Source of the DNA: Thermoplasmatota archaeon
GTDB lineage: Archaea > Thermoplasmatota > Thermoplasmata > Lutacidiplasmatales > JAMCUS01
Reading direction: 5' to 3'
NCBI GenBank assembly: GCA_023379385.1
Contig: JAMCUS010000010.1
Span: forward strand, 1-58,233
DNA: 58,233 nucleotides
Positions 34,713 through 44,231 of this stretch are shown here, piece after piece (the first letter of the stretch is position 1; the number at the start of each line of letters is the position of its first letter). The position numbers and the translations under genes are program-made. Below the pieces are notes generated by a model. That model was not told the origin of the DNA. It searched no databases and was given only the letters and a program-made list of their open reading frames with translations.

Positions 34713-37265
34713 TTACGGCATTTTAGGTGGCGGCGGTACAGGCTGCTGTGGTGGTGCAGGTGGTGGTGGCCATTGCCCGGCACCGCTATTGTTCACTGGT
34801 TGATATTGATTCTGCTGTACAGGCACTGACTGCATTTGCTGGCCTTGAGCCATTTGCGCTGGAGCGGTAGTAACACCTGGTTTCTTTTTCCTGCCCATCA
34901 TGATTAATGCAACTGCAACCACTACGATGACTGCCACTATTATCAATATGAATAGATAGCTAATTCCAACTCCAAATATTGAAAACGCGGATCCACCCAG
35001 AGGACCACTTGACGAGCCACTTGATGGGCTGCTCGTTGGAGTGTTTGTGCCTGTAAGAACCATCTGCAAAGTGGTAGTGATATTACTAGCACCATTCTTA
35101 AAAGCAACTTTTTCTTTAACCACAATTCCTGAGTAGGATTCAATATACAAAAATAGAGATACTGTTGTATTACTCATGCTTAATTCATCTGTAGTAAATG
35201 TACCTGCAGGAACTGTTACACTGACATCTCTTGTAAGCGTTAAATTTTTAAACAGGGCTATCGATCCTGGAAATAGATTCTTAGGAACAGTACCGCTGTT
35301 TAGATCCTGTAGAACAGTCACATTCAATCCAGGAAAGCTAGATGGATTCGCAAAGGTTCCAAGGTTATTGCTACTGCTGCCAGAGCTGGATACCGTTGAA
35401 GTCATATTGATGTTAAATGTCTGTATGGTAAGGTTAACCATATCTATTTTATACCTTATCGTACCGTTGAAATAATGCCCGTTATATGATGAATTCATTG
35501 TATAATTTGCGTAAGATCCATTAAATACAAATACTGGCTGGGCTGCATGAGTATTCTGCATAAAGCTAATAAATACAGTTGAGCTTGAGCCACCTGAAAT
35601 TGATTCCGAACCGCTTGATGGATTTGCTACGTACCCACTTACACTATTAACTCTGTATCTATAGGTACCTGCAGGAACAGTGAAACTTATACTGCCTGTA
35701 GTTGAACTCTTCGTTGTGGTATTCAACGTTACACTCCAGTTGGTTCCGTTAGCCAGGCCTGATTCATAAAAGTATAACGTTCCGTTGCTACTGGTGGATG
35801 ACAGATAAAATGTGATGAATACACTGGATGGCCCACCATTAACCGTTATAGATCCAGCAGATGATGGACTGGCACTATACCCACTAACGGGATAGATATA
35901 GAAAGAGTAGGTTCCGTTGGGAAGACTGAGCGATATGGTACTAGTGTTAGAGTTATAGTTAAAGTTATTTATATTCACACTCCACGTAGTTCCGGTCGGC
36001 AGACCAGACTCATTGAAGTATACTGGATAGGTGGAAGTACTATTGGAGGAAGTAGGTGAAAAAGTGATTGCCCATAAGATTTCGGCGCCGGTGATTTTGT
36101 AAATTCCGGTTGGTCGATTTGCGCTGTACCCGCTCACAGCTCCCAGAGTGTATGAGTAGGTTCCGTTTGGAAGGCTAAGCGATATGGTACTGCTACCAGA
36201 GGTGTAGTTCATGCCGTTGGTATACACGCTCCACGTCGTTCCGCTTGGCAGACCAGACTCCGTGAAGTATACTGGATAGCTAAAATATTTTGTCATTGGA
36301 ATATTTGTAGATACAATATGCTCTTTCATGGAGATAGAATAACTGGTGTATGTCACCATTGCAATAATTCCAGAGGAATTGTCTACCCAAAATATTGTAC
36401 TGGAGCTAGCGTTTGTGTTGTTAACTTCGTCTGTGGCTAATGTGCCTATTGGTACGTCTACGTAAACACCTTCTGTCACCGTTATCTTGCTGCCACCTGT
36501 TCCTTTCATGCCACTAATATTACCGTTATTCATAGCAGTGAGTTCTGTAACATTAAATCCCGGAAATGCAGCTGTTGTGTTGGCAAAGGTACCGGTTTCA
36601 TTTTCATACTGATAACTGGTATATGGACCAAACGAACTGCTAGAGATACTGAAAACATTGAAACTCTGACTTGTGGTATTAACATCCGATATTGTATTAG
36701 ATTCGTTCATATAAAAAGTAGTTGTTCCATATGTCCCAACGCCCGTATAGTTTGCGTACGACCCATTGAATACAAATACTGGTTGTTGTGCAGATGGATT
36801 CAATGAGAAGTTTATATTTTTTGTGATATTACTATACAAAAATATTTGATATACCTGCGTATTGGGTAAATACCCAGATCCCTTGTAATAAATAAAATAA
36901 ATTCTACTGCTATATTGTGCACTTACAAGATTAAACGATATTGTAGCAGTGGTACCCGTTTTCGTACTGTTTGTTGTGCCACTCGCGGTGCTATTCACTG
37001 AAACTTTCCACGGAGTGCCTGCAGGCAACCCTGTCTCTGTAAAATTCAGTGTATAATTTGTTGTGCTGTAGGATCTGATCAATCCTGGCCCCTCTGTTGA
37101 ATGAATACTGGAACTTACCTGTGCTGATGGCTCATGCTTTGCTGGACTCTGGCTAATGTTATGATTGCCAATACCGTAAATCGGGAGTACACCTGCGAGT
37201 AGAATGAGGCATACCGCTGCAACTAATACTACACCATATTTACTATAATTATTATTTCTGCTCAT
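34713..37265 (-). CDS. Modular cell-surface protein with ESGLP repeats and a proline-rich cytoplasmic tail
   Basis: From the ATG at 37265 (GAGGGTAATGG ribosome site; a TTG at 37286 is the alternative) the protein has 850 residues. A signal/anchor helix (about 10-32) comes first. Four beta repeats begin with ETGLPAGTPW, ESGLPSGTTW, ESGLPTGTTW and ESGLANGTNW, each about 70-80 residues long. Two copies of another domain beginning QPVFVFNGSYANYT flank repeats 2-4. A single membrane helix (about 764-789) is followed by a 60-residue Gln/Pro-rich tail. ESGLP repeats are common in surface proteins of Thermoplasmata and Sulfolobales. N-glycosylation sites are abundant. No protease motif is seen. The role is unknown. 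Confidence 0.72.
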   Translation of the reverse strand: MSRNNNYSKYGVVLVAAVCLILLAGVLPIYGIGNHNISQSPAKHEPSAQVSSSIHSTEGPGLIRSYSTTNYTLNFTETGLPAGTPWKVSVNSTASGTTNSTKTGTTATISFNLVSAQYSSRIYFIYYKGSGYLPNTQVYQIFLYSNITKNINFSLNPSAQQPVFVFNGSYANYTGVGTYGTTTFYMNESNTISDVNTTSQSFNVFSISSSSFGPYTSYQYENETGTFANTTAAFPGFNVTELTAMNNGNISGMKGTGGSKITVTEGVYVDVPIGTLATDEVNNTNASSSTIFWVDNSSGIIAMVTYTSYSISMKEHIVSTNIPMTKYFSYPVYFTESGLPSGTTWSVYTNGMNYTSGSSTISLSLPNGTYSYTLGAVSGYSANRPTGIYKITGAEILWAITFSPTSSNSTSTYPVYFNESGLPTGTTWSVNINNFNYNSNTSTISLSLPNGTYSFYIYPVSGYSASPSSAGSITVNGGPSSVFITFYLSSTSSNGTLYFYESGLANGTNWSVTLNTTTKSSTTGSISFTVPAGTYRYRVNSVSGYVANPSSGSESISGGSSSTVFISFMQNTHAAQPVFVFNGSYANYTMNSSYNGHYFNGTIRYKIDMVNLTIQTFNINMTSTVSSSGSSSNNLGTFANPSSFPGLNVTVLQDLNSGTVPKNLFPGSIALFKNLTLTRDVSVTVPAGTFTTDELSMSNTTVSLFLYIESYSGIVVKEKVAFKNGASNITTTLQMVLTGTNTPTSSPSSGSSSGPLGGSAFSIFGVGISYLFILIIVAVIVVVAVALIMMGRKKKPGVTTAPAQMAQGQQMQSVPVQQNQYQPVNNSGAGQWPPPPAPPQQPVPPPPKMP

Positions 37266-37434
37266 ATATACCATTACCCTCATCAATATGCTACTATATA
37301 TAATTTGGCTATATTTTACCAGAATTCTTTTCGCTATATTTATTAAAACAACCGGTCACTGGCAGAAGTATATATCTGCTTTTTTTATAATGCTATATAG
37401 TTCCATCCAAAATTTCATAAATTTTCAGGATAGA

Positions 37435-38064
37435 TCATGTGTACCTGCCTCTTTTTGATATTTCAATCTCTTTTTTGATTACCTCTTCTCCGTAATTCCA
37501 CGAGGTAGCGTATTCAAGAAGCAGTTTATCAAGCAGTTCCCTGTATTGTTCATGCGCCGAAAGGAATACCTCCTTCAGCATGTGGATGTCCACGGCAAGC
37601 TCCTCTATGGAAGCTCTGCCTGTTCCCAGAGAAAAGTCTATGAACACCAGTTTTCCATTGGATACTATAACGTTTGAGGTGGTGAGATCCCCGTGTGCTA
37701 TTTTATTGGAATGCATTTTTATAATCTCTTTTACCAATTCTTCAAGATTATGCTCAGCATTATTCTTGTTTTCCAGTTCCTCTTTCAGGGTCTTTCCGTT
37801 TATATATTCCATTACTATTGTTAGCTCAAACATATCCACGTCGTATATCCATGGTACTGTAACGCCACTTAGCCTTGCGTTGTGAATCATTTTCAGTTCA
37901 TGCTTCATTCTGCTGACTCTGATCTTCCTGTCCAGCTGCTCCACTCTGTACTTTTTTGTGATTCTTTTTTTATATATTGCATCCCTGCCAAACCATGTTC
38001 CATGAATTATTACAGCTTCTGCACCTGTAATATCCTCTTTACTGTTATTCTGGGGTTCCGTCAT
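37435..38064 (-). CDS. bud32: Bud32/PRPK-type kinase of the KEOPS complex
   Basis: Bud32 is the ATPase/kinase subunit of KEOPS, which with Kae1 makes the t6A base of tRNAs reading ANN codons. The 209-residue protein has the small lobe with the ITKKYR motif and Glu pairing, the hinge IVMEYINGKTLKEEL, the catalytic loop HGDLTTSNVIV (about residue 122) and the FIDFSLG segment in place of DFG. The C-terminal KRGRYT basic tail is typical. It is a stand-alone protein; in several archaea it is fused to Kae1, which is not in the window. Confidence 0.93.
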   Translation of the reverse strand: MTEPQNNSKEDITGAEAVIIHGTWFGRDAIYKKRITKKYRVEQLDRKIRVSRMKHELKMIHNARLSGVTVPWIYDVDMFELTIVMEYINGKTLKEELENKNNAEHNLEELVKEIIKMHSNKIAHGDLTTSNVIVSNGKLVFIDFSLGTGRASIEELAVDIHMLKEVFLSAHEQYRELLDKLLLEYATSWNYGEEVIKKEIEISKRGRYT

Positions 38065-38137
38065 TGAAGTATATTATGGAAATCGTTTATATGAATATAT
38101 TCAATAAACAGGATTTACCATTGATATTCTTTTACGT

Positions 38138-39424
38138 TTATCCATAATTGGCTGGGCTTGTCTTCATAACCTCTCTTAAAAATACTGTTGCATAACAGCC
38201 TTTTGTGAGATTGAAGTCAAAAAAGGCGTGGTTATCCCTGACATTCCACTTCAGATCAAACAGAAATCCATTTGCAGATCTTACATAACCTGTTGAAGAG
38301 AACTCTCTGTGATCAGGATTCATGAAGAGCGGAAGCTCTGATTCATCAATAACCTTATGTTCAAACTCGCCTGGCTTTCCATTGCTAAAAGTAAATGAAT
38401 GTCCTACGATCGGTAGTGCAAGTACAGCCTTTTTTTCAGATATTTTGGATTCAATTTTGGATATGTTATAGTTATCAACAGTAATAATTTTGTCCTCCAT
38501 AACGCCCTGCTCCCTGCTGACAGGGAAGATCCTGTCACCTAAAAACAAAGTATTTAGATCGCCAACCTCCTTCATGCGCAGGGAAAGAAGTTTATTGAAT
38601 ATATATGATTGATATGCGTGAACAAACATCATCTGCAGATTTTTGGATAAGACGGAGAATCCATTTTCATAATCAGAATTGCTTTTGATGATCTGATTGA
38701 GAATTGCTGTTTCAAAGGTGAGCTTACCGGGGTAGAGCTTAATCGATTGGTTTGCATCAAAACTGTCATCAAAAAATTTTCTTGCGTTGTATACCTCAAC
38801 GTCCTCCTCTTTGACTGGATTGCCCACGTATAGCCTTACCGCCTCCTTCCAGTTTCTGTGTATAATCTCTTTGCCTACAAGGTGCGTTACAGGTCTCAGC
38901 ACACCGAATCTCTGCTGCCCGAAAAAATTGGGAAAGGTGCCATTAAGTTCATCAAGGGTGTTTTTGATATAGTCGGAGGTAACCTGATCGCTGTACTCTA
39001 TATCGGATACGATAATAGAAAATTTGTTGCCCCATAATTTACCCAGGTCAATACCTTTATTTGACCTGAATGCATTCACAATTCTGAAATCGTTCAGATT
39101 TATCCGGGATATTTCGTTCATATCACCTCTGAAGGATATGTACTGCCTTTTTATTGCTCTTCTATCCTTTGTTCCAGCAATCTTTATTGCATGTCTGCTT
39201 ACCCTGAGCTGCGCAGAAATGGCTTTCAATAACCTGTTGGTTTCCCAGTTACGCGACTCTATTTCAAGTACAACGTATATGCCTGTATCAGATCTGGGAA
39301 TGTCTAGCGGAATCTCCTCTACGATAAAATGCTCGGGAATTTTTTTTAACCGTCCATTTATGCCGGGTGTAGAGGTTGCGTAGAGATCCATGCCTATTGT
39401 AGATTCACTATCCAGCAGAACGCT
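38138..39424 (-). CDS. truD: tRNA pseudouridine synthase TruD
   Basis: TruD makes pseudouridine 13 in tRNA. The protein (about 429 residues) shows FIVEEIPLD near the start, the catalytic segment IKIAGTKDRRAIKRQYISF (Asp in GTKD), NFFGQQRFG and AYQSYIFNKLLSLRM. It starts at a GTG that overlaps the asd stop codon by four bases (39424-39427), so it is the last gene of the shikimate/asd operon. Confidence 0.94.
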   Translation of the reverse strand, partial: SVLLDSESTIGMDLYATSTPGINGRLKKIPEHFIVEEIPLDIPRSDTGIYVVLEIESRNWETNRLLKAISAQLRVSRHAIKIAGTKDRRAIKRQYISFRGDMNEISRINLNDFRIVNAFRSNKGIDLGKLWGNKFSIIVSDIEYSDQVTSDYIKNTLDELNGTFPNFFGQQRFGVLRPVTHLVGKEIIHRNWKEAVRLYVGNPVKEEDVEVYNARKFFDDSFDANQSIKLYPGKLTFETAILNQIIKSNSDYENGFSVLSKNLQMMFVHAYQSYIFNKLLSLRMKEVGDLNTLFLGDRIFPVSREQGVMEDKIITVDNYNISKIESKISEKKAVLALPIVGHSFTFSNGKPGEFEHKVIDESELPLFMNPDHREFSSTGYVRSANGFLFDLKWNVRDNHAFFDFNLTKGCYATVFLREVMKTSPANYG

Positions 39425-40407
39425 CACCTTAATATATTTCTGTAATGAAGCAGTTCTCCATTGAGAATGGAACCGCCTGCGCCTCCTCTTATGAGGTTGT
39501 TCACCAGAATGAACATGCCTATTACATTCTGCTCAACGTTTATTCGCCCTGCAGATACAGTCATTCCTGGTATGCGATCTTTCTGATCTATCCATGAATC
39601 AAGAATTGGCTGGGGCCTATCCTTTTCATAAAAAATTTTTATGACACGTGATGGAGATGATGGCAGGTCCCTTACAGGCTGCAGATTCTCTAAGGCTGCG
39701 ATCACCTCCTCTTTGCTATATACCTTACCTGTCTTTATAAAAAGCGATTCCATATGGCCAGCAGAAACATTTACGCGTGCTGCATGTACATTAACGGGTA
39801 TCTCTATACCGGTCATCTTTTTCAGTTCCTTTACAATCTTCTCCTCCTCTCCGCTTATATAGGGAATGACATTTCCAAAACTGTTATACGCTGTTAACGA
39901 AGAATCTCCTGAAAGAGATTGATATGTGGTTAAATAGATCTCCTTTATATCTATACCATAATTCATGAGGGCATTTATTGCAATGGCAACTCCTGTAGTG
40001 GTACAGTTAGGATTCTTAATCAACTTTGAGGTATATTTGTCAACTATGCCTTTGTTGACCTCAGGTATTATCAACGGAATTTCTGGATCAAGCCTGAAAG
40101 GGCTGCTGTTGGATATAACATGCATGCCTGCAGATACAGCCTCCAATTCATATTTTTCTGCGAAGGGAGATGACAGCGCACTGAAGACAACCCTTACGCC
40201 CAAATCTGCTAACTCCTGGATACTGTACGGTCTTAGCTCTATATCATTTAACCCATCCACCCCCTGAGGTAGCATCCATCTATCCTTTAATGGTTCAGTT
40301 CTGGATGAACCGTACGCAACAACCTCAAAAAAAGGATGCCTGGCAAGATGGAGAACCATATGTTCTCCAATAATGCCAGAAGCACCTGCCACAGCAGCTT
40401 TTATCAT
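39424..40407 (-). CDS. asd: Aspartate-semialdehyde dehydrogenase
   Basis: Asd reduces aspartyl phosphate to L-aspartate 4-semialdehyde with NADPH. The 327-residue protein has the N-terminal nucleotide motif AGASGIIGEHMVLHLARH, the catalytic Cys in NPNCTTTGVAIAI (about residue 136) and the later VHAARVNVSAGHMESLFI with the active-site His. It overlaps aroC and truD by four bases each. Next to ADTH synthase this placement makes sense: the archaeal shikimate route starts from aspartate semialdehyde. Confidence 0.93.
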   Translation of the reverse strand: MIKAAVAGASGIIGEHMVLHLARHPFFEVVAYGSSRTEPLKDRWMLPQGVDGLNDIELRPYSIQELADLGVRVVFSALSSPFAEKYELEAVSAGMHVISNSSPFRLDPEIPLIIPEVNKGIVDKYTSKLIKNPNCTTTGVAIAINALMNYGIDIKEIYLTTYQSLSGDSSLTAYNSFGNVIPYISGEEEKIVKELKKMTGIEIPVNVHAARVNVSAGHMESLFIKTGKVYSKEEVIAALENLQPVRDLPSSPSRVIKIFYEKDRPQPILDSWIDQKDRIPGMTVSAGRINVEQNVIGMFILVNNLIRGGAGGSILNGELLHYRNILR

Positions 40408-41477
40408 AAATCATCACCCGCAACCAGGTCTGCGATGGATAGGGCGATCATGCTTTCCATAACGACAACCATTCTGGGAACAATGCAGGGATCATATCTC
40501 CCCTTGAGGGTGAGTTCAACCTCCTCTTTTGTACTGAGCCTGACGGTTTTCTGATTTTTTTTTATAGAGGAGGGGGGTCTTACCATTGCGCCTATTTTAA
40601 GAGGGTTGCCGTTAGTCAACCCACCGTTTATTCCTCCGTTGTGATTGGTTTTTAGCCGTATTGCATCATTTTCAACATACAATTCATCGTTGAATTTACT
40701 GCCCGGTATATACGGAGTGTTCAACCCATCACCAAAATATACTCCCTTGATCCCGGGTATAGAGAAAAGATAACTGGATATAACGCTTTCCATAGAATTG
40801 AAGAAGGGATCGCCCATTCCCACCGGCATTCTGGAGCTTATGCACTCTATGACGCCGCCTACACTATCGCCCTGTGCATAGAATTGCCCCACCTCTTCTA
40901 CCATTTTTTCGTATAAGGCAGCATCAGGAACCGAATATGGATTCATGGACCATGCCTTTTTAAGCAGATCCTCTGGAATCGTTTCAGGTATTTTCACCCT
41001 GCCTATCTGGGCTGTGTATCCGTATATAAAAATCTCCTTTTTCATCAGGAGATGCTTTGCTATGGCTCCTGCTATAACAATCGGTACAGTCATTCTGCCC
41101 GATGATTCCCCACCACCCCGTATATCCGCCATGCCGTGATGCTTTATTATGGCCGGATAATCTGCATGCCCGGGTCTGGGTGCATCTGCGTAAACATTTG
41201 CATCCCTGTCATCAACATCGCTGTTTTTCACAAATACAGTTAAAGGATAGCCATTTGTAATATCGTTTCTTACGCCTGATAGTATTTCATAATGGTCTAG
41301 TTCTTTACGTGTTGTTACAAAGGGCTTGGATCCTGGTCGCCTCCTGTCTAAATCATTCCTGATAAGGTCGTGTGGCAATTCAATGCCTGCGGGAAGGCCA
41401 TCCACTACGGCTCCTACGCCATTGCCATGGCTTTCACCGAATATTGTTATTTTTAAATTTTTACCGATTGTGTTCAT
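40404..41477 (-). CDS. aroC: Chorismate synthase
   Basis: AroC converts EPSP to chorismate using reduced FMN. The 357-residue protein has the signature IFGESHGNGVGAVVDGLPAG at the start, RRRPGSKPFVTTRKE, GHADYPAIIKHHGMADIRGGGESSGRMT (read in pieces) and RYDPCIVPRM near the end. The length is normal. It overlaps shikimate kinase by 17 bases and asd by four. The EPSP synthase, dehydroquinase and shikimate dehydrogenase genes are not in this window. Confidence 0.97.
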   Translation of the reverse strand: MNTIGKNLKITIFGESHGNGVGAVVDGLPAGIELPHDLIRNDLDRRRPGSKPFVTTRKELDHYEILSGVRNDITNGYPLTVFVKNSDVDDRDANVYADAPRPGHADYPAIIKHHGMADIRGGGESSGRMTVPIVIAGAIAKHLLMKKEIFIYGYTAQIGRVKIPETIPEDLLKKAWSMNPYSVPDAALYEKMVEEVGQFYAQGDSVGGVIECISSRMPVGMGDPFFNSMESVISSYLFSIPGIKGVYFGDGLNTPYIPGSKFNDELYVENDAIRLKTNHNGGINGGLTNGNPLKIGAMVRPPSSIKKNQKTVRLSTKEEVELTLKGRYDPCIVPRMVVVMESMIALSIADLVAGDDL

Positions 41478-42327
41478 ATACTAACCTTCTTGTTTGAGTT
41501 ATTATGGTATGATATGAGATATCAGAGATATATAAGATAACCTTCTCCAGCATAGAGGGCTGTTGTTTGATCAGAAATATTGCAGGGCCGGTACCACTTA
41601 TGGATACACAATTCACTCCGTAATTCCTGAGATCATTTCTGATTGTTTTAAGGTCAATATTGCATAATCCTCCTACAATATCTCCGTTCAGTTCCATAGC
41701 CTCAAAAAACTTTCCCTGCCTGAAAAGTTCAATAGCCTTCTGGAATTGATCTCTGTTGCGTATATAGCCTTCCTTATCAATATCAGATTTCTCATTTTTT
41801 TTGGAGGGCACAGCGATTATTATAATGTATGGCTCTGCGATATCCTGTACTGATACAAGCTGGTTCAGCCGGTTATTCGCTGCGACTATACCTCCGTAAT
41901 AGGAGACTGCTGCATCGTCATAGGCACCCGTTATAGATACCATAGCCATTCTGTTGATAAAGGAGGACTCCGCTACGATGGAGTCTGTTACAGGATCACC
42001 AGCACCGCTGTAAAGGGCTTTCAGAATGGATATGGCTACAGCAGATGAACTCTTAAGCCCTACAGAAGGTGGTATTTCTGAGTATATCTTTATATCCGCT
42101 TTTATTCCCTTCACCCTCTTTTTCTTTATGAACCAGTGCAGTGCCTCATCTATAACCCTGTTGTCCACGACAATATTGTTGTTAAGACTGTAGGTGACGG
42201 TCTCTCCAGTATATTCGAAATCTAACTCGGTTATTACTCTGAGCATATTACCCATTGCTATGCCTATGTTTGTAGAGATTCCGTTGACGATTGATACAGC
42301 ACCGTAGGATATGCCTGTACCTTTCAT
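41461..42327 (-). CDS. aroK: Archaeal shikimate kinase (GHMP family)
   Basis: This GHMP-type kinase phosphorylates shikimate, replacing the unrelated bacterial AroK. The 288-residue protein has GTGISYGAVSIVNGISTNIGIAMG at the N-terminus (read in pieces), the ATP loop EIPPSVGLKSSSAVAISIL, GAYDDAAVSYYGGIVAANN and the C-terminal VSISGTGPAIFLI. It starts in an ATGA overlap with the upstream dehydroquinate synthase, so the two are translationally coupled. Confidence 0.94.
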   Translation of the reverse strand: MKGTGISYGAVSIVNGISTNIGIAMGNMLRVITELDFEYTGETVTYSLNNNIVVDNRVIDEALHWFIKKKRVKGIKADIKIYSEIPPSVGLKSSSAVAISILKALYSGAGDPVTDSIVAESSFINRMAMVSITGAYDDAAVSYYGGIVAANNRLNQLVSVQDIAEPYIIIIAVPSKKNEKSDIDKEGYIRNRDQFQKAIELFRQGKFFEAMELNGDIVGGLCNIDLKTIRNDLRNYGVNCVSISGTGPAIFLIKQQPSMLEKVILYISDISYHTIITQTRRLVYEHNR

Positions 42328-43328
42328 ACCTCGGAAATCCCCTCATTTACGGGTATCCCCATGTGCCTGGGCATATTTAATTTATACGCAAGAATCAAGT
42401 CCCCCGTCTTAAGATGATTAACGAATATATGTTTGCTTCTGCCGTATAGATACACACTCTCAGCATTCTGTAATATAACAGAGTTTTCCGCATTGTCACC
42501 CTCTGTTATTACCATAATGAGCGATCTGAATTCCCTTTTAACCCTCCCTATAATCTCCTGCCTTACAGTACCATCAATATTCGCAACGGCAAGGGAATCC
42601 CCACTCCTGAGTTCAGAAAGGTATGCAGTCCTTCCATCAGGAAGGAGGGAATAACTGTGTATAGCTCCGCTGTTCACCCTGAAAATTCTCGGCGGTGCGA
42701 ATGAGTTTTCGTATATTTCAGGACCTACCAGATAGAGTTCCCTGGAGAAATTACCTATAAGACAGCCGTCTCCAGGGTGTAATCTGTTAACGAAGTCTAT
42801 GCATACCCGCTCTCCCATTCCAAGCCATTTTATCTTCACAACCTTTCTTTCTATGAGCTCTATTTTATCAACTTTGTTAAGCTTGCGTATGAAATTGAGA
42901 TGTTTTTCGCTGTACCCATCCGCTACAAAAACAACATGGTCAAATCCACTTTCAAGCACGTTAAAATAGAGCTCAAGCTCTTCTATCGTATACGCAACAG
43001 GTACAACTTTTTTGTTGGATAGTGTTGCCTTTATCTTTTCGGCTGCCAGGTTCTTCACATCCGGAAAGGAGAGCAGCAGCATAACATCATTATCAAAATT
43101 GTTCAGCTTTTCAAGTTCATTGCCATCTTTTATATCCATGTAGACCCCTGCTACTCTGTTATCAAGGTATATTTCTCCATCCTTTCTTTGATATATTTTC
43201 AGGCTATGGTCGTGAAGTTCAACCTTGTTATCAGGTATGATGAACTCCTTTATGCCTTCATGTATATATCTATGGAGCGTCTCCATATCCATTCCCTTTA
43301 GCTCTATAATAACAGATTTACGAATCAT
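42324..43328 (-). CDS. aroB': 3-Dehydroquinate synthase II (archaeal type)
   Basis: This enzyme turns the seven-carbon sugar from ADTH synthase into 3-dehydroquinate by oxidative deamination and ring closure with NAD, bypassing DAHP. The protein (about 334 residues from the ATG at 43328; a GTG at 43346 is possible) has GVYMDIKDGNELEKL, WLGMGERVCIDFVNRLHPGDG, LIGNFSRELYLVGPEIYENS and FRVNSGAIHSYSLLPDGRTAYLSEL (read in pieces), strongly typical. It overlaps the preceding gene by about 11 bases. Confidence 0.94.
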   Translation of the reverse strand: MIRKSVIIELKGMDMETLHRYIHEGIKEFIIPDNKVELHDHSLKIYQRKDGEIYLDNRVAGVYMDIKDGNELEKLNNFDNDVMLLLSFPDVKNLAAEKIKATLSNKKVVPVAYTIEELELYFNVLESGFDHVVFVADGYSEKHLNFIRKLNKVDKIELIERKVVKIKWLGMGERVCIDFVNRLHPGDGCLIGNFSRELYLVGPEIYENSFAPPRIFRVNSGAIHSYSLLPDGRTAYLSELRSGDSLAVANIDGTVRQEIIGRVKREFRSLIMVITEGDNAENSVILQNAESVYLYGRSKHIFVNHLKTGDLILAYKLNMPRHMGIPVNEGISEV

Positions 43329-44094
43329 CCTGCTCATCCAGTTCACTGTATATTATTTCATATATTTTGGACATGACGGCCCTGGGATTATTGCTCTGGA
43401 ATATATTCCTTCCTATGGAAACCCCTTTTGCCCCTGCCTTCATTGCGTCCTTCACAATCGCGTATAGCTTTGCAGTGCTATCCATTCTTTTACCACCGGC
43501 AATCAAAACAGGCATATGCGTATTGGAGACAACCTCTCTAAAAGATTTCATATCACCTGTATAATTGGTTTTTACTATATCTGCGCCCAGTTCCTCCGCA
43601 ATCCGTATACAGTGTGCAACAACATCAGGTGCAAATTCATCTTTTATGTTATTGCCCCTGCCGTATACCATGGCAAGCAGAGGTATTCCGTATTCATTGC
43701 ATTCACTGCTTACCTTACCGAAATCTTTTAACATATCGGATTCAAAGTCGTTGCCAATATTGATATGGATAGATACAGCAGTGGCTCCTAACTGTATAGC
43801 TTCCTTGACTGTGGATACAAGAACCTTTTTTTCTGGAGTGGTTGAATAAGTGGTGGAAGCAGAGAGATGCATGATAAACGGTACAGGAAAAATATCATTA
43901 TAGAAACGCATGTAAATGCCTTTATGAAGAATAACACCTGTTACAGGAGTTCTGATCTTTGATAACAATTTGCCTATATCATTGATCCCCTCTATTGGCC
44001 CATAGGTTATTCCATGGTCCATAGGTACAATGAGGGCACCGTTATTTTTTATCGTAAATAATCTTCTCATTCTGATACTTTTTCCGCACGTCAT
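43318..44094 (-). CDS. aroA': 2-Amino-3,7-dideoxy-D-threo-hept-6-ulosonate (ADTH) synthase
   Basis: This class I aldolase condenses aspartate semialdehyde with a ketose-phosphate-derived fragment, the first step of aromatic synthesis in many archaea. Key segments are the N-terminal IVPMDHGITYGPIEGIN, IHINIGNDFE, the Schiff-base Lys in DIVKTNYTGD, and VLIAGGKRMDS. I choose the ATG at 44094 (258 residues) because GAGGTTG sits about 9 bases upstream; the longer frame to 44151 adds 19 unusual residues. It is the first gene of the operon with dehydroquinate synthase, shikimate kinase, chorismate synthase, asd and truD. Confidence 0.92.
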   Translation of the reverse strand: MTCGKSIRMRRLFTIKNNGALIVPMDHGITYGPIEGINDIGKLLSKIRTPVTGVILHKGIYMRFYNDIFPVPFIMHLSASTTYSTTPEKKVLVSTVKEAIQLGATAVSIHINIGNDFESDMLKDFGKVSSECNEYGIPLLAMVYGRGNNIKDEFAPDVVAHCIRIAEELGADIVKTNYTGDMKSFREVVSNTHMPVLIAGGKRMDSTAKLYAIVKDAMKAGAKGVSIGRNIFQSNNPRAVMSKIYEIIYSELDEQDDS

Positions 44095-44231
44095 GAAAAC
44101 AACCTCTATACACCAATCGCACAACATTACTAAATATTTATCTACTAACAATTTTCAATAGAGTCAACAAAAATCATATACCAAGGTTAATAGGGGATAC
44201 ATTTATTACAATACGACATCATTCAATTAGC

